From Citrobacter sp. FP75 (GTDB lineage: Bacteria; Pseudomonadota; Gammaproteobacteria; Enterobacterales; Enterobacteriaceae), in NCBI RefSeq assembly GCF_018342065.1, contig NZ_JAFDOE010000005.1:124001-188000 (forward strand): a stretch of DNA of 64,000 nucleotides, given 5' to 3'. This document shows, piece after piece, positions 1 to 12,679 of the stretch (the first letter of the stretch is position 1; each line of letters begins with the position of its first letter). A model generated the notes under the pieces. That model searched no databases. It worked only from the letters and a program-made list of their open reading frames with translations, and had not been told where the DNA came from. The translations under genes were made by a program, and so were the position numbers.

Positions 1-541
1 TCTCAATCAGTACTTCTTCATCATGCTGAAAAGCCAATGCTAATGCACCCTGCAAAGCATTTTCTTCTTCAACTTTTGACATTCCGACGCTGGAGCCTTC
101 GCGGCTTGGCTTCACGATCAACGGTAAACCTAACGCAGAAATCTGCATAACCGCTTCATCACTAAGCCCTTTATCGAACTCAGCGCGAGTCAACGCCACC
201 CATGGCGCAACCGGTAAACCTGCACCCTGCCACAGCAACTTACTGCGCAGTTTGTCCATTGAGATAGCGGAAGCCATCACACCACTGCCGGTATAGGGCA
301 GGCCAATCTGCTCCAGCATGCCCTGCAAGGTACCATCTTCACCGCCACGGCCGTGCAGCGCAATAAACGCCTTCTGAAACCCCATTGATTTCAGAAGAGT
401 GACATCGACCTCTTTTGGATCAACCGGGTGCGCATCCACACCGCCTTCACGTAAACCGGCCAGCACCGCTGCGCCTGAATTCAGCGACACTTCTCGTTCT
501 GCGGAGGTTCCCCCCAACAGGACTGCGATTTTATCAGCCAT
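1..541 (-). CDS. ddlB: D-alanine--D-alanine ligase B, N-terminal part (cut by window start)
   Basis: Cytoplasmic ATP-dependent ligase that makes D-Ala-D-Ala, the dipeptide MurF adds to the peptidoglycan precursor. About 180 N-terminal residues of a roughly 306-residue family are visible, starting [20 protein letters not shown], with the [10 protein letters not shown] and [12 protein letters not shown] segments typical of Ddl ATP-grasp enzymes. The start codon at 539-541 overlaps the 3' end of murC by 8 bases, so the two are likely translationally coupled. The rest of the gene lies beyond the window edge. DdlB rather than DdlA is inferred from its place behind murC. Confidence 0.97.
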   Translation of the reverse strand, partial: MADKIAVLLGGTSAEREVSLNSGAAVLAGLREGGVDAHPVDPKEVDVTLLKSMGFQKAFIALHGRGGEDGTLQGMLEQIGLPYTGSGVMASAISMDKLRSKLLWQGAGLPVAPWVALTRAEFDKGLSDEAVMQISALGLPLIVKPSREGSSVGMSKVEEENALQGALALAFQHDEEVLIE

Positions 542-2009
542 GTTGTTCTTCCTCCGGGTTTTGCGGCTTCAGTTTGATTTCAGCTAAGGAACGCGCGATT
601 TTGCCGATATTTCCAGCACCCTGCACCAAAATCAGATCGTTGCCGGTTAAGACCGGTGCCAACATTTCTGCCACCTGGGCTGGATCGGACACCAGGATCG
701 GGTCAATCTTGCCGCGACCACGAATGGTACGGCACAGCGAGCGACTGTCAGCACCTGGGATCGGCGCTTCGCCTGCGGCGTACACATCCAGCATCAGCAG
801 CGTGTCAACCTGAGTCAGCACGTTAGCAAAGTCATCGTACAGATCGCGGGTACGGGTGAAGCGATGCGGCTGGAACAGCATCACCAAATTTTTGTCCGGC
901 CAGCCCGCGCGTGCGGCTTTGATGGTCGCATCCACTTCCGTAGGGTGATGACCGTAGTCATCCACCAGCATGGCGCTACCTGCTTTACCGTTTACCGGCT
1001 CAAGAGGGAATTCACCGAGGAAGTCAAAACGGCGCCCGGTGCCCTGGAAGCTTTCGAGCGCGCGCAGGATAGCGTCGTCTTCAATTCCCTCTTCGGTCGC
1101 TACCGCTACCGCCGCCGCCGCGTTCAGCGCATTGTGACGGCCCGGTGCGTTCAACGTCACACGCAGAGCGGCCATCCCCTGGCGCAGCAGCGTAAAGTGC
1201 CCCTGCGGGCCAATCTGCTGATAATCTTCAACACGTACGTCGGCGTCATCGCTAAAACCGTAGGTTGTCGTCTGACGGCCAACTCGCGGTAAAAGTTCGC
1301 GGATCACCGGATCGTCAACGCACATCACCGCACGACCATAAAACGGCAAGTTATGCAGGAAATTAATAAACGTCTGCTTTAAATTTTCGAAGTCACCCTG
1401 GTAGGTATCCATATGGTCAGCTTCGATATTGGTGACAATCGCCACCATCGGCTGCAAATGCAGGAACGACGCATCGCTCTCATCCGCTTCCGCAATTAAA
1501 TAACGGCTATGGCCTAAGCGCGCATGTACGCCCGCGGCCTTCACCAGTCCGCCGTTGACAAAAGTCGGATCCAGTCCCGCTTCCGCGTAAATGCTGGAGA
1601 CCATCGCAGTGGTTGTGGTTTTACCGTGCGTCCCGGCAATGGCGATACCGTGACGAAAACGCATTAACTCAGCCAGCATCTCTGCACGGCGGATCACCGG
1701 GATACGCGCTTCATGCGCCGCAACAATTTCCGGGTTATCCGCAGAAATGGCGCTGGACACGACAACCACGCTCGCATCACGCACGTTTTCCGGGCGATGG
1801 TTGAAGAAAATTGTCGCGCCCAGGTTGGTCAACTGCTGCGTGACCGGATTCGGCGCTAAGTCAGAACCGCTGATCTGATAACCTTCATTGGCCAAAACTT
1901 CGGCAATACCGCCCATACCAGCACCACCGATGCCGACAAAGTGAATGTGCCGAACGCGACGCATTTCGGGCACGATGGAACGCAGTTTTGCCAATTGTTG
2001 TGTATTCAT
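534..2009 (-). CDS. murC: UDP-N-acetylmuramate--L-alanine ligase
   Basis: First Mur ligase: adds L-alanine to UDP-MurNAc in the cytoplasm, using ATP. The 491 residues equal the normal family length. A Rossmann-like N-terminal motif GIGGAG lies near residues 26-31 and the ATP-binding P-loop GTHGKTT near 126-132; a typical Mur ligase C-terminal domain follows. It sits between murG (51-base gap) and ddlB (8-base overlap), the usual dcw order. No oddity seen. Confidence 0.99.
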   Translation of the reverse strand: MNTQQLAKLRSIVPEMRRVRHIHFVGIGGAGMGGIAEVLANEGYQISGSDLAPNPVTQQLTNLGATIFFNHRPENVRDASVVVVSSAISADNPEIVAAHEARIPVIRRAEMLAELMRFRHGIAIAGTHGKTTTTAMVSSIYAEAGLDPTFVNGGLVKAAGVHARLGHSRYLIAEADESDASFLHLQPMVAIVTNIEADHMDTYQGDFENLKQTFINFLHNLPFYGRAVMCVDDPVIRELLPRVGRQTTTYGFSDDADVRVEDYQQIGPQGHFTLLRQGMAALRVTLNAPGRHNALNAAAAVAVATEEGIEDDAILRALESFQGTGRRFDFLGEFPLEPVNGKAGSAMLVDDYGHHPTEVDATIKAARAGWPDKNLVMLFQPHRFTRTRDLYDDFANVLTQVDTLLMLDVYAAGEAPIPGADSRSLCRTIRGRGKIDPILVSDPAQVAEMLAPVLTGNDLILVQGAGNIGKIARSLAEIKLKPQNPEEEQHG

Positions 2010-2060
2010 TCTTTAGCCATTAACTTCTCAGTTCATGCGATGCAAAAGGCATCGCCACAA

Positions 2061-3128
2061 TTACGCCCGGACAGCCCGGCTCACTGCATTTGCAACCCAC
2101 TCTGTGGAATCCGGTATGGATGCAGCGCGAGCACGTTCTGCCATGGTTAATAAGGTTTCTCGCGACCACCCGGAAAGGGTGCTGGCGACGGCATCCACAG
2201 TAAACTGCGGCTGCTCGAAAATTTTGGCGGCGCCCGCTTTTTCCAGCGGTAGCGCATTCCAGTACTGCTGTCTGTCTTTGTGCTGGAACGGCACGAAAAT
2301 CGCTGGCAGGCCTGCTGCGGCGATCTCGCTCACCGTTAGCGCGCCAGATCGACAAACGACGACATCCGCCCACGCGTAGGCTGCGGCCATATCATCGATA
2401 AATTCGGTGACCTTATGCTGCGGTTGTCCAGCCTCAACGTAAGCCTGCTCTACGGTCTGCTGCGCGCCTTTACCGCTCTGATGCCAGATAGTCACCGCGT
2501 CACCAAGCTTTGCGGCAACCTGCGGCAGCGTTTGGTTCAGCACGCGCGCGCCCTGAGATCCCCCGACCACCAGCATGCGAATCGGACCTTCGCGTCCAGC
2601 CAGGCGCTCTTCAGGTAGCGGCAGCGCCAACACATCGGTACGTACCGGGTTACCCACCACTTCCGCATCCGGGAAAGCACCAGGAAAGGCCTGCATCACC
2701 GTCGTGGCAATCTTTGCCAGCCATTTGTTGGTTAAGCCCGCGATACCATTCTGCTCGTGCAGCACGACCGGAATGCCTAACGACCAGGCAGCCAGACCAC
2801 CGGGACCCGAGACATAGCCGCCCATCCCCAGTACCACATCAGGTTTAAACTGCTTCATGATGGCGCGGGCCTGACGCCAGGCATTAAAAATACGCACGGG
2901 CGCGGCAAGCAGCGCATTAACGCCTTTGCCACGCAGACCGGAGATACGAATAAAGTCAATATCAATGCCATGCTTCGGTACTAAGTCCGCTTCCATACGA
3001 TCGGCGGTGCCCAGCCAACGAACCTGCCAGCCCTGGGCCATTAAATGGTGCGCAACTGCCAGTCCCGGAAACACATGTCCGCCGGTACCGCCTGCCATCA
3101 CCATTAACCGCTTCGGTTGACCACTCAT
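2061..3128 (-). CDS. murG: UDP-GlcNAc:lipid I N-acetylglucosaminyltransferase
   Basis: Peripheral inner-membrane glycosyltransferase that turns lipid I into lipid II, the last cytoplasmic step of peptidoglycan precursor synthesis. 355 residues, the normal length. The glycine-rich GGTGGH motif near residues 13-18 is the family hallmark, and the C-terminal half carries the nucleotide-sugar site ([17 protein letters not shown]). Its start overlaps the end of ftsW by 4 bases, placing the lipid II maker directly behind the septal glycosyltransferase that uses it. Confidence 0.99.
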   Translation of the reverse strand: MSGQPKRLMVMAGGTGGHVFPGLAVAHHLMAQGWQVRWLGTADRMEADLVPKHGIDIDFIRISGLRGKGVNALLAAPVRIFNAWRQARAIMKQFKPDVVLGMGGYVSGPGGLAAWSLGIPVVLHEQNGIAGLTNKWLAKIATTVMQAFPGAFPDAEVVGNPVRTDVLALPLPEERLAGREGPIRMLVVGGSQGARVLNQTLPQVAAKLGDAVTIWHQSGKGAQQTVEQAYVEAGQPQHKVTEFIDDMAAAYAWADVVVCRSGALTVSEIAAAGLPAIFVPFQHKDRQQYWNALPLEKAGAAKIFEQPQFTVDAVASTLSGWSRETLLTMAERARAASIPDSTEWVANAVSRAVRA

Positions 3129-4369
3129 CGTGCACCTCGTGTAAACGCCTGGGCTTTTTCCAGACGCGTTTCATAATCAATACGTAACAAAAACATGATG
3201 GCCGTCGACATGATCAACAAGCTCGAACCACCATAACTGATCAGCGGTAGCGTCAGACCTTTCGTTGGCAGCATACCTGCCGCCGCGCCGACGTTAACCA
3301 ACGCCTGAAAACTAAACCAAATCCCGATCGAGCAGGCTAAAAATCCTGAAAAACGGTGGTCAATTTCCAGCGCTTTACGGCCAATCGACATCGCGCGAAA
3401 AGCGACGAAGAATACCATTAAAAGTGCCAATACCACACCGATATAACCCAGTTCCTCCCCAATAATGGCGAAGATAAAGTCGGTGTGTGCTTCCGGCAAA
3501 TACTCCAGTTTTTGGACTGAATTACCTAAGCCCTGACCCCAAACCTCACCGCGACCGAAGGCCATCAGGGATTGTGTCAGCTGGTAACCGCTGCCAAACG
3601 GATCTTCCCAGGGATTCCAGAAAGAGGTTACGCGGCGAATACGATACGGTTCGGCGAGGATCAGCAGCACCACTGCTGAGATCCCCATACCGATGATGGC
3701 GATGAACTGCCATAATTTCGCCCCGGCGAGAAACAGCATCGCCAGCGTGGTAACAAACAGCACCACCACCGTTCCGAGGTCAGGCTGCGCCAGCAGTAGT
3801 ACCGCCAGCACCAGGATCACGCCCATCGGTTTTAAGAAGCCGCGCAGGTTATTACGCACCTCATCAACCTTACGTACCAGGTAGTTGGCGAGATAGCAGA
3901 ACAGCGACAACTTGGTAAACTCCGCAGGCTGAATACGCAGCGGTCCTAGCGCAATCCAGCGCGATGCCCCGTTAACCGAACTACCGACCACCAGTACAAT
4001 CAGCAACATGATGATTGAGGCGATCAGCATCGTGGTGCTGTACTTTTGCCAGAACTCCATCGGCAGACGCAGCGTGACCATCGCCAGACAGAACGCCAGG
4101 AAGATATACAGCGCATCACGTTTGGCAAACAGGAACGGATCGCCTGCCAGACGCTGCCCAACGGGCATTGATGCCGATGTCACCATCACAAAACCAATAG
4201 CCGCCAGACCAAACGTCAGCCACAGCAGCATACGGTCGTACATGATCAGGCTGTCTGCGTCTTTATCGCGCGACGCCATCACCCAGCCTTTAAGTGCCGC
4301 GAAGATCCACGCCAGGACACCCAGTCCCGGTAAGCGCGGCAGTCTCAGACGAGGGAGAGATAAACGCAT
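3125..4369 (-). CDS. ftsW: Septal peptidoglycan glycosyltransferase FtsW (SEDS family)
   Basis: Polytopic inner-membrane SEDS protein that polymerises lipid II at the division site with FtsI. 414 residues with about ten hydrophobic segments and the conserved stretch AEPYRIRRV. The SEDS signature ending [13 protein letters not shown] lies near the C terminus. I chose the ATG at 4369, which shares one base with the murD stop (TGATG), over an in-frame TTG one codon upstream, because it gives the usual length and a coupled start. Confidence 0.98.
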   Translation of the reverse strand: MRLSLPRLRLPRLPGLGVLAWIFAALKGWVMASRDKDADSLIMYDRMLLWLTFGLAAIGFVMVTSASMPVGQRLAGDPFLFAKRDALYIFLAFCLAMVTLRLPMEFWQKYSTTMLIASIIMLLIVLVVGSSVNGASRWIALGPLRIQPAEFTKLSLFCYLANYLVRKVDEVRNNLRGFLKPMGVILVLAVLLLAQPDLGTVVVLFVTTLAMLFLAGAKLWQFIAIIGMGISAVVLLILAEPYRIRRVTSFWNPWEDPFGSGYQLTQSLMAFGRGEVWGQGLGNSVQKLEYLPEAHTDFIFAIIGEELGYIGVVLALLMVFFVAFRAMSIGRKALEIDHRFSGFLACSIGIWFSFQALVNVGAAAGMLPTKGLTLPLISYGGSSLLIMSTAIMFLLRIDYETRLEKAQAFTRGAR

Positions 4370-5685
4370 CAACCCAACTCCTTCGCCAGGCGGGTAAATA
4401 CATCGCCACGCTGCTCAAAGTTTTTGAACTGATCGAGACTCGCACAGGCTGGCGACAGCAGCACCATATCGCCCGGTTTGACGCGCGGCGCGAGCAGGCG
4501 CATTGCCTGCTCCATGGTTTCAGTTTGCTCAGCAACCTCTGGTCGCAGAGCAGCCAACTGTGCGCCATCGCGACCAAAGCAGTACAGACGAATACGATCG
4601 CCGACCAGATAACGACTGAGCGGAGAAAAATCAGCAGATTTCCCGTCACCGCCCAGCAGCAGGTGCAGCGTGCCATCAACGTGCAGACCGTTCAGCGCCG
4701 CTTCGGTGCTGCCGACGTTGGTCGCTTTTGAATCGTTGATCCAACGAATGCCGTTATGGTCCAGCACCACCTGGAAGCGATGTGCCAGGCCGGTAAAGGT
4801 GGTTAGCGCTTTCAGGCTTGACGCCCGCGGCAGACCCGCGGCATCTGCCAGCGCCAGCGCCGCCAGGGCGTTGGTATAGTTATGCTGACCGGAAAGCGTC
4901 ATCTCTTTCACGTTGAGCACTTTTTCACCTTTCACCCGCAACCAGGTTTCGCCCTGCTGGCGGTTCAGGTGATAGTCACCCATATTGATACCAAAGCTCA
5001 CGCAGCGTTCATCAGCCCCGCGAATCGGCATCGTCAGCGCATCATCAGCGTTGACGACGCACACTTTCGCGTTCTCGTAGACGCGCAGTTTCGCCGCACG
5101 GTACTGCTGCAAGCCAAACGGATACCTGTCCATATGGTCTTCGGTGACATTCAAAATGGTGGCCGCCACGGCCTGTAAGCTTGACGTGGTCTCCAACTGG
5201 AAGCTGGAGAGCTCCAGAACGTACAGCTCACGTTCTGCATCCAGCAGCATCAGCGCAGGCAAACCAATGTTCCCGCCGACACCCACGTTCACCCCGGCCG
5301 CTTTTGCCATTTCACCGACCAGCGTAGTGACTGTGCTTTTACCGTTAGAACCGGTAATCGCCACAATCGGTGCCTGTGCTTCGCGGCAGAACAGCTCGAT
5401 GTCGCCAACAATTTCAATACCGGCATCGGCGGCGGCGCTCAGCGAAGGATGGGCCAGAGCAATACCAGGGCTGGCGACGATGAGATCGGCAGCCAGCAGC
5501 CAGTCATCATTGAGGCTGCCAACATGATGTTCAACCGCTTCCGGTAATTTATCCAGGCCCGGCGGCGTTGCGCGAGTGTCCATCACGCGCGGCGTCACGC
5601 CACGCGCGAGAAAGAAATCCACACAGGACAGCCCGGTCAACCCCAGACCGATAATGACGACTTTTTTACCCTGGTAATCAGCCAT
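4369..5685 (-). CDS. murD: UDP-N-acetylmuramoyl-L-alanine--D-glutamate ligase
   Basis: Second Mur ligase, adding D-glutamate to UDP-MurNAc-L-Ala. 438 residues, normal length. A nucleotide-binding GLGLTG motif lies near residues 13-18, the ATP P-loop TGSNGKST at 111-118 and the domain-3 HRFQVV segment in the second half. It lies 2 bases after mraY and shares a base with ftsW, so it is part of one continuous transcript. Confidence 0.99.
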   Translation of the reverse strand: MADYQGKKVVIIGLGLTGLSCVDFFLARGVTPRVMDTRATPPGLDKLPEAVEHHVGSLNDDWLLAADLIVASPGIALAHPSLSAAADAGIEIVGDIELFCREAQAPIVAITGSNGKSTVTTLVGEMAKAAGVNVGVGGNIGLPALMLLDAERELYVLELSSFQLETTSSLQAVAATILNVTEDHMDRYPFGLQQYRAAKLRVYENAKVCVVNADDALTMPIRGADERCVSFGINMGDYHLNRQQGETWLRVKGEKVLNVKEMTLSGQHNYTNALAALALADAAGLPRASSLKALTTFTGLAHRFQVVLDHNGIRWINDSKATNVGSTEAALNGLHVDGTLHLLLGGDGKSADFSPLSRYLVGDRIRLYCFGRDGAQLAALRPEVAEQTETMEQAMRLLAPRVKPGDMVLLSPACASLDQFKNFEQRGDVFTRLAKELG

Positions 5686-5687
5686 GA

Positions 5688-6770
5688 TTAACGTACCTTC
5701 AGCGTTGCCAGGCCAATCAGCACCAGCATCAGCGAAATAATCCAGAAGCGCACGATCACGCGCGGTTCCGGCCAGCCTTTAAGTTCATAGTGGTGGTGAA
5801 TCGGCGCCATACGGAAGATGCGCTGTCCGCGCAGCTTAAAGGAACCGACCTGCAGAATGACCGACAGCGTTTCTACGACAAATACGCCGCCCATGATCAC
5901 CAGCAGGAACTCCTGACGCAGCAGCACGGCAATAATGCCCAGCGCGCCGCCCAACGCCAGCGATCCGACGTCGCCCATAAAGACCTGCGCCGGATAGGTG
6001 TTAAACCACAGGAAACCTAATCCCGCACCGACAATCGCCGTACAGACGATCACCAACTCCCCCGCATGGCGTAAATACGGAATATGCAAATAGTTGGCAA
6101 AGTTCATGTTACCGGTCGCCCACGCCACCAGCGCAAAGCCAGCAGCAACGAATACGGTCGGCATAATCGCCAGACCATCAAGGCCATCGGTCAGGTTGAC
6201 CGCATTGCCGGTACCAACAATCACAAAATAGGCCAGCAGAATATAGAACAGACCCAACTGCGGCATGACGTCTTTAAAGAACGGCACCACCAGCTGCGTG
6301 GCGGGCGTATCTTTGCCCACCAGATACAGCGCGAACGCCACGCCTAACGCAATCACCGACATCCAGAAGTATTTCCAGCGGGCGATCAGTCCTTTGGTGT
6401 CTTTGCGCACGACTTTGCGGTAGTCATCGACAAAACCGATAATACCGTAGCCCACCAGTACCACCAGCACGCACCAGACGTACGGGTTAGAAGGATAAGC
6501 CCACAGCAGAACGGAAATGACAATCGCGGTGAGGATCATAATCCCACCCATGGTCGGCGTACCGCGTTTACTGAAGTGTGATTCCGGACCGTCGTTACGC
6601 ACGACCTGGCCAAATGACATTTTTTGCAAGCGGGCAATCATACGCGGGCCCATCCACAACGAGATGAACAGCGCGGTCAGCAGGCTGACGATGGCGCGAA
6701 ACGTCAGATAGGAAAAGACGTTAAAGCCTGAATAATATTTGACCAAATGTTCGGCCAGCCAAACTAACAT
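5688..6770 (-). CDS. mraY: Phospho-N-acetylmuramoyl-pentapeptide transferase
   Basis: Polytopic inner-membrane enzyme that transfers phospho-MurNAc-pentapeptide to undecaprenyl phosphate, giving lipid I. 360 residues, normal length, about ten membrane segments. Catalytic-site motifs are all present: the VDDYRK aspartate pair at 115-116, [10 protein letters not shown] in the middle and the histidine cluster APIHHHYE near the C terminus. It overlaps murF by 7 bases. Confidence 0.99.
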   Translation of the reverse strand: MLVWLAEHLVKYYSGFNVFSYLTFRAIVSLLTALFISLWMGPRMIARLQKMSFGQVVRNDGPESHFSKRGTPTMGGIMILTAIVISVLLWAYPSNPYVWCVLVVLVGYGIIGFVDDYRKVVRKDTKGLIARWKYFWMSVIALGVAFALYLVGKDTPATQLVVPFFKDVMPQLGLFYILLAYFVIVGTGNAVNLTDGLDGLAIMPTVFVAAGFALVAWATGNMNFANYLHIPYLRHAGELVIVCTAIVGAGLGFLWFNTYPAQVFMGDVGSLALGGALGIIAVLLRQEFLLVIMGGVFVVETLSVILQVGSFKLRGQRIFRMAPIHHHYELKGWPEPRVIVRFWIISLMLVLIGLATLKVR

Positions 6771-8122
6771 GTCCCATTCTCCTGTAATGCGCGTACTACC
6801 TCTTCCATGGCGGCACTACGTGAACCCTTCACTAAAATCGTCATAACCTGATGCTCTGCAATCAGTGCCTTAAGATGCGCGACCAGCGCGGGTTTATCCG
6901 CAAAATGTTCGCCAACACCGCTGGCATCACTTATTGCCTGGCTCAGTTTCCCTGTACTCAATACGCGGTCAATACCCGCCGCCTTCGCAGCAACACCCAC
7001 CTGTACGTGACAGGCTTCGCTTTCCGCGCCAAGTTCTGCCATATCGCCAACCACCAGCACGCGGTAGCCCGGCATTTCAGACAGTACCTGTACCGCAGCG
7101 GTCATCGAACCGACGTTGGCGTTATAGGAGTCATCCAGCAGCAGTTGATTTTCTGCAAGCTGGATCGGGAACAGACGCCCCGGCACCGCTTGCAAATCTT
7201 TCAGCCCGGTTTTAATCGCCTCATGCGTCGCACCAACCGCCATAGAGAGCGCGGTTGCAGCCAGAGCATTGGCAATATTGTGACGACCCGGTAATGGCAG
7301 CAGAACATCGATGCTGCCCGTAGGCGTTTGCAGCGTAAATTCAGTGCCGTGCGAAGTGACATGAATATTGGTGGCAGAAAAGTCGCTGTTGGCCGCATTT
7401 GGCGAGAAGCGCCAGACTTTGCGATCGCCAATAATGCTCTGCCAGTTCAGCCAGTCGTTGTTATCGGCATTCAGAATGGCGATACCGTTTTCCGCCAGGC
7501 CGGTAAAAATTTCGCCTTTCGCCTTCGCAACGCCCGCCAGAGAGCCGAAGCCTTCCAGGTGAGCGGCCGCAAGGTTATTCACCAGCGCCGCTTCCGGACG
7601 CGTCAACCCGACGGTCCAGGCAATCTCGCCCTGATGATTGGCGCCAAGCTCAATCACCGCATAGTCATACTCGTTATTCAGTCGCAGCAGCGTCATCGGT
7701 ACGCCAATGTCGTTGTTCAGATTGCCCGCGGTATATAAGGTGTTCCCGCACTGGCTGAGGATCGCAGCGGTCATCTCTTTAACGGACGTTTTACCGGATG
7801 AACCAGTCAGCGCCACCACGCGGGCCGGAACCTGGGCGCGAACCCACGCCGCCAGCTCACCAAACGCCAGACGCGTATCTTTGACAATCAGTTGCGGCAG
7901 GTCGGTATTCAACGGACGGCTGACCAGCAGCGCGCCAGCCCCGCTCTCTTTCGCCTTATCAGCAAAGTCGTGGGCATCGAAGCGTTCACCTTTCAGCGCC
8001 ACAAACAGGCAGCCCGGCGTGACTTTACGCGTATCGGTGGTGACCGCATCGAGAGTGAGATCGCCCCCTTTCAGTTCACCACCGAGGATCTCCGCCAGTT
8101 GGCTGAGCGTTACGCTAATCAT
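6764..8122 (-). CDS. murF: UDP-MurNAc-tripeptide--D-alanyl-D-alanine ligase
   Basis: Last Mur ligase: attaches D-Ala-D-Ala to UDP-MurNAc-tripeptide. 452 residues, normal length. The P-loop TGSSGKTS lies near residues 106-113, followed by the Mur ligase central domain ([19 protein letters not shown]) and the C-terminal [13 protein letters not shown] segment. It overlaps murE by 4 bases and mraY by 7. Confidence 0.99.
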   Translation of the reverse strand: MISVTLSQLAEILGGELKGGDLTLDAVTTDTRKVTPGCLFVALKGERFDAHDFADKAKESGAGALLVSRPLNTDLPQLIVKDTRLAFGELAAWVRAQVPARVVALTGSSGKTSVKEMTAAILSQCGNTLYTAGNLNNDIGVPMTLLRLNNEYDYAVIELGANHQGEIAWTVGLTRPEAALVNNLAAAHLEGFGSLAGVAKAKGEIFTGLAENGIAILNADNNDWLNWQSIIGDRKVWRFSPNAANSDFSATNIHVTSHGTEFTLQTPTGSIDVLLPLPGRHNIANALAATALSMAVGATHEAIKTGLKDLQAVPGRLFPIQLAENQLLLDDSYNANVGSMTAAVQVLSEMPGYRVLVVGDMAELGAESEACHVQVGVAAKAAGIDRVLSTGKLSQAISDASGVGEHFADKPALVAHLKALIAEHQVMTILVKGSRSAAMEEVVRALQENGTC

Positions 8123-9606
8123 GCGATCACCCCCAGCAGGCGAGCGGCCGTCACGCGGTCAGAATAGTCGAGGCGATGCGCGCCGACGATCTGGTAATCT
8201 TCGTGGCCTTTACCGGCCACCAGCACGACGTCATTTTCTTTCGCCTGCATAATGGCGTTGGTGACCGCTTCTGCGCGACCTTCCATCACCTTCGCGTGCC
8301 CGGCATCCAGCATACCCGCCAGAATGTCGTTAATAATGGCGCGCGGCTCTTCGGTGCGTGGGTTGTCGTCAGTGACCACCACAATATCGGCGAACTCTTC
8401 GGCGATGGCGCCCATCAGCGGACGCTTGCCTTTGTCGCGATCGCCGCCGCAGCCAAAGACGCACCACAGCTTACCGGTGCAGTGCAGACGTGCCGCCTGC
8501 AGCGCTTTTTCCAGCGCATCCGGCGTGTGGGCATAATCCACCACCACCGTCGTTTTTCCCGGTGCGCTGAACACTTCCATACGCCCGCAAACCGGCTGCA
8601 GACGTGCCGCCGTTTTCAGTAAATCCGCTAACGGATACCCCAACGCTAACAGCGTTGCCAGCGCCAGCAGCAGATTACTGACGTTGAATGCGCCCATCAG
8701 GCGGCTTTCAATTTCACCGTTGCCCCAGGACGAGGTAAAGCGGATCGTCGCACCACTGTCGTGATAGTTAACATCAACCGCTTTCAGCCAACGACCGTGG
8801 CAGTTCGGATTGATATGGTCTTCCATCGAAACGGCGACCGCATCCGGCAATTTTGCCAGCCAGCGGCGACCGACTTCATCATCCGCATTGACGATGGCCT
8901 GACCGCAATGGTGCGTGGAGTACAGCAGCCACTTCGCGGCTTCGTAATGTTCCATATCACCGTGATAGTCGAGATGATCACGGCTTAAGTTAGTAAATAC
9001 CGACGCAGCAAACTTCAATGCCGCCACGCGATGTTGAACCAGACCGTGAGATGAAACTTCCATCGCGCCTAACGTGGCGCCCTGCTCGACCAGTCCCGCC
9101 AGCACATGCTGAACGTCAACGGCTGAACCGGTCGTATTTTCGGTCGGGATCACTTTGCCCAGCAGGCCATTGCCTACGGTCCCCATCACGGCGCTGGTTT
9201 CGCCAAGCAGTTGGCCCCACTGCGCCAGCAGTTGGGTGGTGGTGGTTTTCCCGTTGGTGCCGGTAACGCCTACCAGACGCATATTTTCAGAGGGCTCGTG
9301 GTAAAAACGGCCCGCCAGTGCAGATAAACGTTCGTTAAGCTGGCTCAGATAGATAACCGGTACGCCGTGCATTTCACGGATTTCACCGTCGGTTGCCTCA
9401 TCTTTTGCCTCTGCAATAATGGCGGCTACACCTTGCGCTATCGCCTGCGGGATATATCGACGCCCGTCCGCCTGATGACCTACCACTGCCACAAAGAGAT
9501 CGCCCGATGCAGCCACACGGCTGTCGAGCGTCATCTCCCGCAGTGCTCGCTCCGGTGCACCCGGCACCCATGGAGCAAGAAGGTCGCGCAAATTACGATC
9601 TGCCAC
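8119..9606 (-). CDS. murE: UDP-MurNAc-L-Ala-D-Glu--meso-diaminopimelate ligase
   Basis: Third Mur ligase, adding meso-diaminopimelate as expected for a Gram-negative wall. 495 residues. The P-loop TGTNGKTTT starts near residue 115. The [10 protein letters not shown] motif in the C-terminal domain is the known signature of diaminopimelate rather than lysine specificity. The start overlaps the 3' end of ftsI by 14 bases. Confidence 0.99.
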   Translation of the reverse strand: MADRNLRDLLAPWVPGAPERALREMTLDSRVAASGDLFVAVVGHQADGRRYIPQAIAQGVAAIIAEAKDEATDGEIREMHGVPVIYLSQLNERLSALAGRFYHEPSENMRLVGVTGTNGKTTTTQLLAQWGQLLGETSAVMGTVGNGLLGKVIPTENTTGSAVDVQHVLAGLVEQGATLGAMEVSSHGLVQHRVAALKFAASVFTNLSRDHLDYHGDMEHYEAAKWLLYSTHHCGQAIVNADDEVGRRWLAKLPDAVAVSMEDHINPNCHGRWLKAVDVNYHDSGATIRFTSSWGNGEIESRLMGAFNVSNLLLALATLLALGYPLADLLKTAARLQPVCGRMEVFSAPGKTTVVVDYAHTPDALEKALQAARLHCTGKLWCVFGCGGDRDKGKRPLMGAIAEEFADIVVVTDDNPRTEEPRAIINDILAGMLDAGHAKVMEGRAEAVTNAIMQAKENDVVLVAGKGHEDYQIVGAHRLDYSDRVTAARLLGVIA

Positions 9607-11359
9607 CTGTCGCCTCGCCTTGATTATTCACAAATTCACTTTTATCGCCCGTTGCCAGCGCATCCGGCTCGATGTTCATGGTGCGCAGTACGCCGCCCAT
9701 GATGGCACCGAAGACCGGCGCGGAAACGGCGCCACCGTAGTATTTACCCGCCTGCGGGTCGTTGATAACAACCACCAGCGCGAAGCGCGGCTGACTCGCA
9801 GGCGCAACACCTGCGGTATAAGCAATGTATTTGTTGATGTAGCGACCATCTGGTCCTACTTTTTTCGCCGTACCGGTTTTAATGGCGATGCGATAGCCTT
9901 TAATCGCCGCCTTCACGCCGCCACCACCAGGCAGCGCCACGCTTTCCATCATGTGCACCACAGTGCGTACGGTAGATTCCGGGAAGATTCGCTCGCCCGG
10001 AACAGGAGGATCAACTTTGGTAATCGACAGCGGGCGATAAACGCCATAGCTGCCGATCGTTGCGTAGACTCGCGCTAACTGTAACGGGGTTACCATTAGC
10101 CCATAGCCGAAAGAGAAGGTGGCCCTCTCTATGTCAGACCACCGTTGTTTTTGAGGATATAAGCCACTGCGTTCTCCGACCAACCCCAAATTGGTCGCTT
10201 TTCCCAGCCCAAAACGTGAGTAAGTGTCTACTAACGCTGAGGACGGCATCGCTAACGCCAGCTTGGAAACACCGACGTTACTCGACTTCTGTAGTACCCC
10301 GGTCAGGGTCAATTCGCTATAACGCGCCACGTCTTTGATTTCGTGACCATTAATTCGATAGGGAATGGTGTTCAGCACGGTGTTTTCACGCACCACGCCG
10401 CGCTGCAGTGCCGTCATTACCACCATCGGTTTGACCGTAGATCCCGGTTCAAACACGTCGGTGATGGTACGGTTACGCATGACATCTTTTTGCGTACCGG
10501 AGAGATTGTTTGGGTTGTAGGACGGGCTGTTGGCCATCGCCAGCACTTCGCCGGTGTTCACGTCCACCAGCACGGCGCTGCCTGATTCCGCTTTGTTAAA
10601 CGCGACAGCATTGTTCAGCTCGCGGTAGACCAGCGCCTGCAAACGCTCATCAATACTCAGCGCAAGGTTGTGCGCCGCCTGACTGTCCGTTGACGAGATA
10701 TCCTCAATGACGCGGCCATAGCGGTCTTTACGCACCACGCGCTCGCCAGGCTGACCGGTAAGCCACTTATCGAAACTCTTCTCTACACCTTCAATGCCCT
10801 GGCTGTCGACGTTGGTAAAACCGATGAGGTGAGCGGTCACTTCCCCGGAAGGATAGTAACGGCGGGATTCTTCACGCAGATGAATCCCCGGTAGCTTCAG
10901 TTTTTTGATGTAGTCGGCCATGTCAGGGTTAACCTGACGTGCCAGGTAGATAAAACGCCCTTTCGGGTTGGCATTGATTCGGGAAGCCAGTTGGTCGAGC
11001 GGGAGATTCAACGCGGTCGACAGCGCCCTCCAGCGTTCGCCGACGCTCACGCCACCCGCATCATGCACTTCTTTCGGATCCGCCCAAATGGCCTTCACCG
11101 GCACGCTCACCGCCAGCGGACGACCTGAACGGTCGGTAATCATGCCGCGCGACGTGGAGACTTCCTGGACGCGCAGGGAACGCATGTCGCCCTGACGCAC
11201 CAGCATGTCAGGCGCGATAATTTGCAGCCAGGCAACGCGTCCCAGCAGGAAGCACAGCGCCAGCAAAATACAGCCGCACAGTAACGCAAAACGCCAACTG
11301 ATAAAGTTGGCTTGTTCTTCCTGGCGTTTTGGTTTGTGCGTCTTTGCCGCTGCTTTCAT
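9593..11359 (-). CDS. ftsI: Septal peptidoglycan transpeptidase, penicillin-binding protein 3
   Basis: Class B penicillin-binding protein that cross-links septal peptidoglycan in the periplasm as FtsW's partner. 588 residues. A short cytoplasmic tail is followed by one membrane anchor (about 22-45) and the pedestal domain. The transpeptidase domain has catalytic Ser307 in STVK, the SSN motif at 359-361 and KTGT near 494. All catalytic motifs are intact, and no insertion is seen near the active site. 15 bases separate it from ftsL. Confidence 0.99.
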   Translation of the reverse strand: MKAAAKTHKPKRQEEQANFISWRFALLCGCILLALCFLLGRVAWLQIIAPDMLVRQGDMRSLRVQEVSTSRGMITDRSGRPLAVSVPVKAIWADPKEVHDAGGVSVGERWRALSTALNLPLDQLASRINANPKGRFIYLARQVNPDMADYIKKLKLPGIHLREESRRYYPSGEVTAHLIGFTNVDSQGIEGVEKSFDKWLTGQPGERVVRKDRYGRVIEDISSTDSQAAHNLALSIDERLQALVYRELNNAVAFNKAESGSAVLVDVNTGEVLAMANSPSYNPNNLSGTQKDVMRNRTITDVFEPGSTVKPMVVMTALQRGVVRENTVLNTIPYRINGHEIKDVARYSELTLTGVLQKSSNVGVSKLALAMPSSALVDTYSRFGLGKATNLGLVGERSGLYPQKQRWSDIERATFSFGYGLMVTPLQLARVYATIGSYGVYRPLSITKVDPPVPGERIFPESTVRTVVHMMESVALPGGGGVKAAIKGYRIAIKTGTAKKVGPDGRYINKYIAYTAGVAPASQPRFALVVVINDPQAGKYYGGAVSAPVFGAIMGGVLRTMNIEPDALATGDKSEFVNNQGEATGGRS

Positions 11360-11374
11360 GCGTCGCGTTTATCC

Positions 11375-11740
11375 TTATTTTTGTACTACGATATTTTCTT
11401 GTGAGGGATCCACATGCTGCATTTGCAGCTTTTCCGTTGCGATCCGTTCAACTCGGCTATGGTCGCCGAGAGCGTTCTCTTCAAGGATCAGGTTGCGCCA
11501 TTCAATATCCAGCGCATCACGTTCCAGAACTAACTGTTCGCGCTGTGCGGTCAGTAACCGCGTATGGTGCGCGGTTGTCACAACGGTGACCGCCGTCAAA
11601 ATAATGCAAATGAACAGGCAGAGTGGCAGCTTCCCGAATCGCAAAAGATCGTCACCGATCACGCCAGGCAAGGCATGGCGCTCGTTGCTTCCTATCGATC
11701 CTGTAACTTTGCTGAGGGCTTCTGTCACTCTGCTGATCAT
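11375..11740 (-). CDS. ftsL: Cell division protein FtsL
   Basis: Small bitopic division protein of the FtsQLB complex, which activates FtsWI. 121 residues: cytoplasmic N terminus, one membrane helix (about 38-57), then a periplasmic heptad-like coiled coil (about 63-98, leucine-rich) for pairing with FtsB. It overlaps rsmH by 4 bases. Family proteins vary strongly in sequence; size, topology and position make the call firm. Confidence 0.98.
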   Translation of the reverse strand: MISRVTEALSKVTGSIGSNERHALPGVIGDDLLRFGKLPLCLFICIILTAVTVVTTAHHTRLLTAQREQLVLERDALDIEWRNLILEENALGDHSRVERIATEKLQMQHVDPSQENIVVQK

Positions 11741-12678
11741 GCGTTCGTCCTCTCTGCAATACGCAGAACTGAACTACGGGCACGAGGATTTTCTGCTACC
11801 TCTTCTTCGCCCGGCATCAACTTGCCTAATGCTCTCAACTCACGGCCGCCCAGTTTTTTGATCTGCGCTTCAGTCATCGGGATCCCCGCTGGTACCTGAG
11901 GACCGCGACTTTGTTCGCGCATAAAGCGCTTCACAATACGATCTTCAAGCGAGTGGAAACTGATGACAGAAAGGCGACCGCCCGGGGCCAGCACGCTGAG
12001 TGAGCTTTTTAGCGCCTGCTCTATCTCCTCCAGTTCACTGTTTACCCAAATGCGCACCGCCTGGAAGGTACGGGTCGCGGGATGTTTGAATTTGTCTTTT
12101 ACCGGCATAGCCGCCGCAATGACTTCCGCCAGTTCTTTGGTGCGGGTCATTGGTTCAACGCGGTTACGCTCGACAATGGCGCGGGCAATGCGTTTGCCAA
12201 AGCGTTCTTCGCCAAAGGTTTTAATCACCCAGGCAATATCCGCTTCATCTGCAGTTTGCAGCCACTCGGCGGCTGACTGACCGCGCGTCGGGTCCATGCG
12301 CATGTCCAGCGGACCATCACGCATGAACGAAAATCCACGTTCCGCATCATCAAGCTGCGGAGAAGACACGCCAAGATCGAGGAGAATCCCATCAATCTTG
12401 CCGGTAAGTCCACGCTCGCTCACGTACTCAGCCAGCGCAGAGAAAGGTCCATGAATAATCGAGAAGCGAGGATCGTTAATCGTCCTGGCAACGGCAATAG
12501 CCTGCGGATCGCGATCGATAGCCAACAAACGCCCCTCTTCGCCAAGCTGCGAGAGAATCAGACGTGAATGACCACCGCGACCAAATGTGCCGTCAATGTA
12601 TATGCCGTCCGGACGAATATTCAGTCCGTTTACGGCCTCATCCAGCAACACCGTTGTATGTTTAAAATTTTCCATCAT
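11737..12678 (-). CDS. rsmH: 16S rRNA m4C1402 methyltransferase
   Basis: SAM-dependent methyltransferase that N4-methylates C1402 of 16S rRNA in the decoding centre. 313 residues from MMENFKHTT; a much longer upstream reading frame was rejected because it overlaps mraZ coding. The SAM-binding GTFGRGGHS segment lies near residues 30-38 and the RMD/SAAEWL substrate region in the middle. The gene begins one base after the mraZ stop and overlaps ftsL by 4 bases. Old name mraW. Confidence 0.98.
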   Translation of the reverse strand: MMENFKHTTVLLDEAVNGLNIRPDGIYIDGTFGRGGHSRLILSQLGEEGRLLAIDRDPQAIAVARTINDPRFSIIHGPFSALAEYVSERGLTGKIDGILLDLGVSSPQLDDAERGFSFMRDGPLDMRMDPTRGQSAAEWLQTADEADIAWVIKTFGEERFGKRIARAIVERNRVEPMTRTKELAEVIAAAMPVKDKFKHPATRTFQAVRIWVNSELEEIEQALKSSLSVLAPGGRLSVISFHSLEDRIVKRFMREQSRGPQVPAGIPMTEAQIKKLGGRELRALGKLMPGEEEVAENPRARSSVLRIAERTNA

Positions 12679-12679
12679 C